Below are positions 6,411 to 8,383 of a DNA stretch of 8,383 nucleotides, one piece after another. The position numbers and the translations under genes are program-made. Source of the stretch: DATAAM01 sp036260075 (GTDB lineage Bacteria > Actinomycetota > Acidimicrobiia > Acidimicrobiales > JAHWLA01); assembly GCA_036260075.1 (NCBI GenBank), contig DATAAM010000014.1, positions 1 to 8,383 of the forward strand, given 5' to 3'. Below the pieces are notes generated by a model that worked only from the letters and a program-made list of their open reading frames with translations, searched no databases and was not told the origin of the DNA. The number at the start of each line of letters is the position of its first letter. Positions within the stretch are counted from its first letter, which is position 1.

Positions 6411-6899
6411 CTAACGATTGGTCAGCGCATTGCCCTTGGCCGGCGGTCGCCCGTGGCCGAAGGGCAGCGGAATCCGCTCAACGCTACCGCCTGCCGCCGT
6501 GATCGCCTGCTCGGCCGTCTTCGAGAACGCGTGGGCGCGCACCCGGACGGCCCGGGTCAACTCGCCTCGCCCCAGCACCTTCACCAGGCCGTGCTTGTGC
6601 ACGAGGCCCTTGGCCCGCAGCGAGTCGGGGTTGACGTCGTCGCCCTCGAAGGCCTCGAGCGCGTCGAGGTTGACGACGGCGTACTCGACCCGGAACGGGT
6701 TCTTGAAGCCCTTGAGCTTCGGCACCCGCTGGGTGAGGGGGAGCTGCCCGCCCTCGAAGCCCACGGGGACGGTGTCGCGGGCCTTCTGGCCCTTGGTGCC
6801 GCGGCCTGCGGTCTTGCCGCCCTTGCCCGCGATGCCGCGGCCGACCCGGCGCTTGGCGCGGGACGAACCGGGCGCGGGCTTGAGGTCGTGGACCTTCAT
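6411..6899 (-). CDS. rplO: 50S ribosomal protein L15
   Basis: The 162-residue protein is ribosomal protein L15, a late-assembly protein of the large subunit that reaches into 23S rRNA with a long basic N-terminal arm. The arm is obvious (MKVHDLKPAPGSSRAKRRVG, then GKTAGRGTKGQKAR at 28-41), followed by FEGGQLPLTQRVPKLKGF and a C-terminal globular part ending in KTAEQAITAAGGSVERI. After that comes a short tail, LPFGHGRPPAKGNALTNR. The ATG overlaps the rpmD TGA in an ATGA, so the two genes are translationally coupled. No separate Shine-Dalgarno is needed and none is strong. Confidence 0.97.
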   Translation of the reverse strand: MKVHDLKPAPGSSRAKRRVGRGIAGKGGKTAGRGTKGQKARDTVPVGFEGGQLPLTQRVPKLKGFKNPFRVEYAVVNLDALEAFEGDDVNPDSLRAKGLVHKHGLVKVLGRGELTRAVRVRAHAFSKTAEQAITAAGGSVERIPLPFGHGRPPAKGNALTNR

Positions 6900-7078
6900 T
6901 GCACTTCCTCCACCGTGACGAGGTGCGGCACGCGGGCGATCATCCCCCGGATCTCGGGACGGTCGGGCAGCGTGTTGGACTTGCCGATGCGGCCGAGGCC
7001 CAGCGCCCGCAGCGTGCCGCGGTGCTTCGGCTTGGTGCCGATGCCGGACTTCACCTGGGTGACCTTGAGGTCGGCCAT
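6896..7078 (-). CDS. rpmD: 50S ribosomal protein L30
   Basis: L30 is a small large-subunit protein with a ferredoxin-like fold. The 60-residue product matches the bacterial short form: LKVTQVKSGIGTKPKHRGTL, then ALGLGRIGKSNTLPDRPEIRGMI, then VPHLVTVEE. A strong AGGAGGT Shine-Dalgarno lies seven bases before the ATG, but it sits inside a perfect six-base inverted repeat (see the regulatory entry). Upstream lies a full repeat copy, and the micro-ORF in it stops directly at the rpmD start (TGAATG). The 3' end overlaps rplO by four bases. Confidence 0.96.
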   Translation of the reverse strand: MADLKVTQVKSGIGTKPKHRGTLRALGLGRIGKSNTLPDRPEIRGMIARVPHLVTVEEVQ

Positions 7079-7094
7079 TCAGGAAACCTCCTGA
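7079..7094 (-). promoter_or_regulatory. Shine-Dalgarno of rpmD held in a small hairpin
   Basis: The transcribed strand just before the rpmD ATG reads TCAGGA-GGTT-TCCTGA, a perfect six-base-pair stem with a four-base loop. The AGGAGG ribosome-binding sequence lies across the left arm and loop, so folding would partly hide it. The right arm contains the stop codon of the overlapping micro-ORF. A ribosome finishing that ORF would melt the stem and free the site. The inverted repeat is seen; its function is inferred. Confidence 0.45.
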
Positions 7095-7177
7095 GCGCGG
7101 AGCCCGATCCGGGTCTCCCGGTCGGCCGGAGCGCGACCAAGCTCGGCGACCAGTCTCCGGTTGCGAGCCGAGATCAT
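7079..7177 (-). CDS. Possible 32-aa micro-ORF inside repeat copy 3 (rpsE/rpmD junction)
   Basis: Thirty-two codons plus TGA. The ATG overlaps the rpsE stop (TGATG) and the TGA abuts the rpmD ATG. The peptide begins MISARNRRLVAELGRAPADR and includes RIGLRAQ, alignable without gaps to the other three copies. Compared with the rplR/rpsE copy, about 10 of 21 sense-codon differences are at third positions, a slight bias that weakly suggests coding; the other comparisons show none. There is no independent ribosome-binding site. Confidence 0.35.
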   Translation of the reverse strand: MISARNRRLVAELGRAPADRETRIGLRAQEVS

Positions 7178-7725
7178 CACGCCACCTCGTGGGGAACGTG
7201 CGAGCCGCGGCGCCGTTCGTTGTACGCGTTGAGCAGGCCCTTGGGCGTGACCTCTTCCGGCGACTTGCCTCGCATGCGGGCCACTTGGTCGGGCCGCTTC
7301 AGCCCCTTGAGGCCCGCGATGGTGGCGTGGGCCACGTTGATCGCGTTGTCGGAGCCCAGCGACTTGGCCAGCACGTCGTGGATGCCCGCCATCTCGAGGA
7401 TCGCCCGCGCCGCGCCACCGGCGATCACGCCGGTGCCGGGAGCGGCCGGGCGCAACAGCACGCGCCCCGCCCCCGCCTCACCGAGGATCGGATGGGTGAT
7501 CGTGTTGCCCGCCAGCGGGACGTCGAAGAGGTTCTTCTTGGCCTCCTCGATGCCCTTCTGCACGGCCAGGCCGGCTTCCTTGGCCTTGCCGTAGCCGAGA
7601 CCGACCTTGCCGTTGCCGTCGCCGATGACCATCAGCGCGGTGAAGGAGAAGCGACGACCGCCCTTCACCACCTTGGCCACGCGGTTGACCTTGATCGTTC
7701 GCTCTTCGTATTGCTGGTCTGCCAT
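7177..7725 (-). CDS. rpsE: 30S ribosomal protein S5
   Basis: S5 is a 30S body protein near the mRNA entrance, important for decoding accuracy and helicase activity. The 182-residue product has the N-terminal double-stranded-RNA-binding-like domain (VNRVAKVVKGGRRFSF at 13-28, GDGNGKVGLGYGKA at 35-48) and the C-terminal domain with LLRPAAPGTGVIAGG (90-104) and SLGSDNAINVAHATI. A tail of some 40 residues follows. The ATG at 7725 is preceded by GAAGGAG at a good distance; this Shine-Dalgarno belongs to the repeat copy that separates it from rplR. The stop is the start of the next repeat copy, so rpsE is flanked by elements on both sides. Confidence 0.98.
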   Translation of the reverse strand: MADQQYEERTIKVNRVAKVVKGGRRFSFTALMVIGDGNGKVGLGYGKAKEAGLAVQKGIEEAKKNLFDVPLAGNTITHPILGEAGAGRVLLRPAAPGTGVIAGGAARAILEMAGIHDVLAKSLGSDNAINVAHATIAGLKGLKRPDQVARMRGKSPEEVTPKGLLNAYNERRRGSHVPHEVA

Positions 7726-7824
7726 CTATAGAACTCCTTCAGCGCGAAGGCCGATCCGGGTTCCCCGGTCGGCCGGAGCACAACGAAGCTCGCCGAGCAG
7801 GCTCCGCATGCGAGGCGAAATCAT
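7726..7824 (-). CDS. Possible 32-aa micro-ORF inside repeat copy 2 (rplR/rpsE junction)
   Basis: Thirty-two codons plus TAG. The ATG overlaps the rplR stop (TGATG) and the TAG sits directly against the rpsE ATG (TAGATG). The peptide reads MISPRMRSLLGELRCAPADR, then a segment with RIGLRAEGVL. It is the same length as the copies at the rplF/rplR and rpsE/rpmD junctions, yet it uses TAG where they use TGA at the same codon. That preserved stop position is the best hint that ribosomes read the frame. No homology to a known protein is recognised. Confidence 0.38.
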   Translation of the reverse strand: MISPRMRSLLGELRCAPADRGTRIGLRAEGVL

Positions 7825-7826
7825 CA
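7726..7826 (-). repeat. Intergenic structured element, copy 2 (rplR/rpsE junction)
   Basis: A 101-bp element from the rplR TGATGA to the base before the rpsE ATG. It folds as a first stem TTCGCC (7819..7814) with GGCGAG (7794..7789) around GCATGC-GGA-GCCTGC. A long second stem at 7749-7774 reads GGCCGA-CCGGG, loop GAA, CCCGG-A-TCGGCC, with a bulged A. The closing pair G7764-C7760 is reversed relative to C1088-G1084 of the rpsM/rpsK copy. GAAGGAG near the downstream end is the rpsE Shine-Dalgarno. Confidence 0.87.
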
Positions 7827-8189
7827 GAACTCCAGTCCCGCTTCGCGGGCGGCCTCGGCCACCGCGGCAATGCGTCCGTGGTAGAGGAAGCCGCCGCGGT
7901 CGAAGACCACGCGGCCCACCCCTGCGGCCTTGGCCCGCTCGGCCACCAGGCGGCCGACGTTGGCGGCGGCCGCCTTGTTGCCGGTGGCACCCGCGCCGCG
8001 GAGATCCTTCTCGTAGGTCGACGCCGCGGCCAGCGTGCGGCCGGTGGCGTCGTCGATCACCTGGGCCACGATGTGCTTGTTGGAGCGGAACACGGCCAAG
8101 CGCGGCCGCCCGCTCGTGCCGAGCACCTTCTTGCGCACCCGATGGTGGCGGCGACGCCGTGACACCAGGCGCTGGTTCGCAGTGCCCAT
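7824..8189 (-). CDS. rplR: 50S ribosomal protein L18
   Basis: L18 binds 5S rRNA and fixes it in the central protuberance of the 50S subunit. The 121-residue product has the basic N-terminus RRRRHHRVRKKV, the core RPRLAVFRSNKHIVAQVIDD (28-47) and the conserved end VVFDRGGFLYHGRIAAVAEA followed by AREAGLEF. The frame is open to 8252, but the ATG at 8189 gives the family N-terminus and has AAGGAG upstream. It lies between two repeat copies: the one before it supplies its ribosome-binding site, and the one after it begins in its TGA stop codon, which is followed by a second in-frame TGA. Confidence 0.98.
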   Translation of the reverse strand: MGTANQRLVSRRRRHHRVRKKVLGTSGRPRLAVFRSNKHIVAQVIDDATGRTLAAASTYEKDLRGAGATGNKAAAANVGRLVAERAKAAGVGRVVFDRGGFLYHGRIAAVAEAAREAGLEF

Positions 8190-8288
8190 ATCAGAAAACT
8201 CCTTCAGCGCCGAGGCCGTCGCGGCTTTGCCGAGAGGCCGAGGCACGATCAAGCTCGCCGAGCAAGCTTTGCTTGCGAGGCGAATTCA
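8190..8288 (-). repeat. Intergenic structured element, copy 1 (rplF/rplR junction)
   Basis: A 99-bp element from the rplF TGA to the base before the rplR ATG. Its first domain is the best-paired of the four: TTCGCC (8284..8279) with GGCGAG (8259..8254), enclosing a perfect six-pair stem GCAAGC-AAA-GCTTGC (8276..8262). The second hairpin differs strongly in sequence (CGGC-AAA-GCCG core flanked by GGCC/GGCC) but keeps the one-base bulge and three-base loop. AAGGAG for rplR lies at its downstream end. Confidence 0.82.
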
Positions 8289-8289
8289 C
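8191..8289 (-). CDS. Possible 32-aa micro-ORF inside repeat copy 1 (rplF/rplR junction)
   Basis: Thirty-two codons plus TGA, starting at a GTG that overlaps the rplF stop (GTGA) and ending one base before the rplR ATG (TGA-T-ATG). The peptide begins MNSPRKQSLLGELDRASASR and ends GLGAEGVF, aligned without gaps to the other copies. This copy has lost three bases of the TGATGA motif, yet a start codon is kept by moving to GTG. Substitutions relative to the rplR/rpsE copy are spread over all codon positions. Confidence 0.33.
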   Translation of the reverse strand: MNSPRKQSLLGELDRASASRQSRDGLGAEGVF

Positions 8290-8383
8290 TTGGCTGCCTT
8301 TCCGGCCTTCCGCTGCACGACCTCGCCGGCGTAGCGGACGCCCTTGCCCTTGTAGGGCTCGGGCTTGCGGATCTTGCGGATGT
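8286..8383 (-). CDS. rplF: 50S ribosomal protein L6, C-terminal end (partial)
   Basis: The last 31 codons and stop of ribosomal protein L6 enter the window from the right edge. The translation ends IRKIRKPEPYKGKGVRYAGE followed by VVQRKAGKAAK, the conserved L6 C-terminus that contacts 23S rRNA near the sarcin-ricin loop. The position before rplR agrees with spc-operon order. The rest of the gene lies beyond the window. Its TGA forms the first three bases of the repeat copy leading to rplR. Confidence 0.96.
   Translation of the reverse strand, partial: IRKIRKPEPYKGKGVRYAGEVVQRKAGKAAK

Larger units (their letters stand above)
7079..7179 (-). repeat. Intergenic structured element, copy 3 (rpsE/rpmD junction)
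   Basis: This 101-bp element fills the whole gap from the rpsE TGA to the rpmD ATG. It is among the more diverged copies but keeps the layout: TGATGA, a first stem CTCGGC (7172..7167) pairing GCCGAG (7147..7142), then the CCGGG-AGA-CCCGG hairpin, then a Shine-Dalgarno. The first stem shows a C-G to G-C swap and a U-G to C-G change relative to the other copies, so pairing is preserved although bases differ. The loop region inside that stem pairs less well than in the other copies. Confidence 0.85.

Noticed and set aside
7749..7774. Strong hairpin of the element as a rho-independent terminator
   Set aside because: There is no T-tract after the stem. It is followed by a Shine-Dalgarno and an essential ribosomal gene, and the same hairpin recurs inside the operon.
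8190..8252. N-terminal extension of L18 into the repeat element
   Set aside because: The added residues are repeat translation. A ribosome-binding site and the family N-terminus support the ATG at 8189.
7079..8288. Repeat copies as a CRISPR array or tandem satellite
   Set aside because: The copies are about 100 bp, imperfect, and separated by whole genes; no short identical repeats with spacers exist.

Overview
This window is a stretch of the spc/alpha ribosomal-protein gene cluster from a very GC-rich bacterium. The gene order, the long zinc-type adenylate kinase, the zinc-cysteine forms of S4 and L36, and a TrkA-C/antiporter pair point to an actinobacterium. Acidimicrobiia is my best guess, but that is inference from protein flavour, not a placement.

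Layout, read along the minus strand (the direction of transcription of the main cluster): rplF (3' end only) - rplR - rpsE - rpmD - rplO - secY - adk - map, then an interruption, then infA - rpmJ - rpsM - rpsK - rpsD - rpoA (first codons only). The ribosomal proteins, SecY (protein export), adenylate kinase, methionine aminopeptidase and IF-1 form the usual translation/secretion housekeeping set. Most junctions are very tight: rpmD/rplO ATGA, rpsK/rpsD TAATG, secY/adk TAA-GTG.

The interruption (about 2015-3645) is a two-gene plus-strand unit, a TrkA-C-type regulatory subunit and a CPA2-family cation:proton antiporter, that sits head-on between map and infA. Its stop codon shares a CTAG with the stop of map. 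It diverges from infA across about 120 bp, which must therefore hold signals for both directions.

The most interesting feature is a family of about 100-bp elements occupying four cluster junctions: rplF/rplR, rplR/rpsE, rpsE/rpmD and rpsM/rpsK. Each runs from the stop codon of the upstream gene to the start codon of the next, all in the same orientation. Each carries the Shine-Dalgarno sequence of the downstream gene. Each can fold into two hairpin domains with compensatory base changes between copies. Each also holds an open frame of 32-34 codons whose start overlaps the upstream stop and whose stop abuts or overlaps the downstream start. They could be structured RNA spacers, translation-coupling micro-ORFs, or both. 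No other gene junction in the window has one.

No tRNA, rRNA, CRISPR array, insertion sequence or convincing rho-independent terminator was seen.
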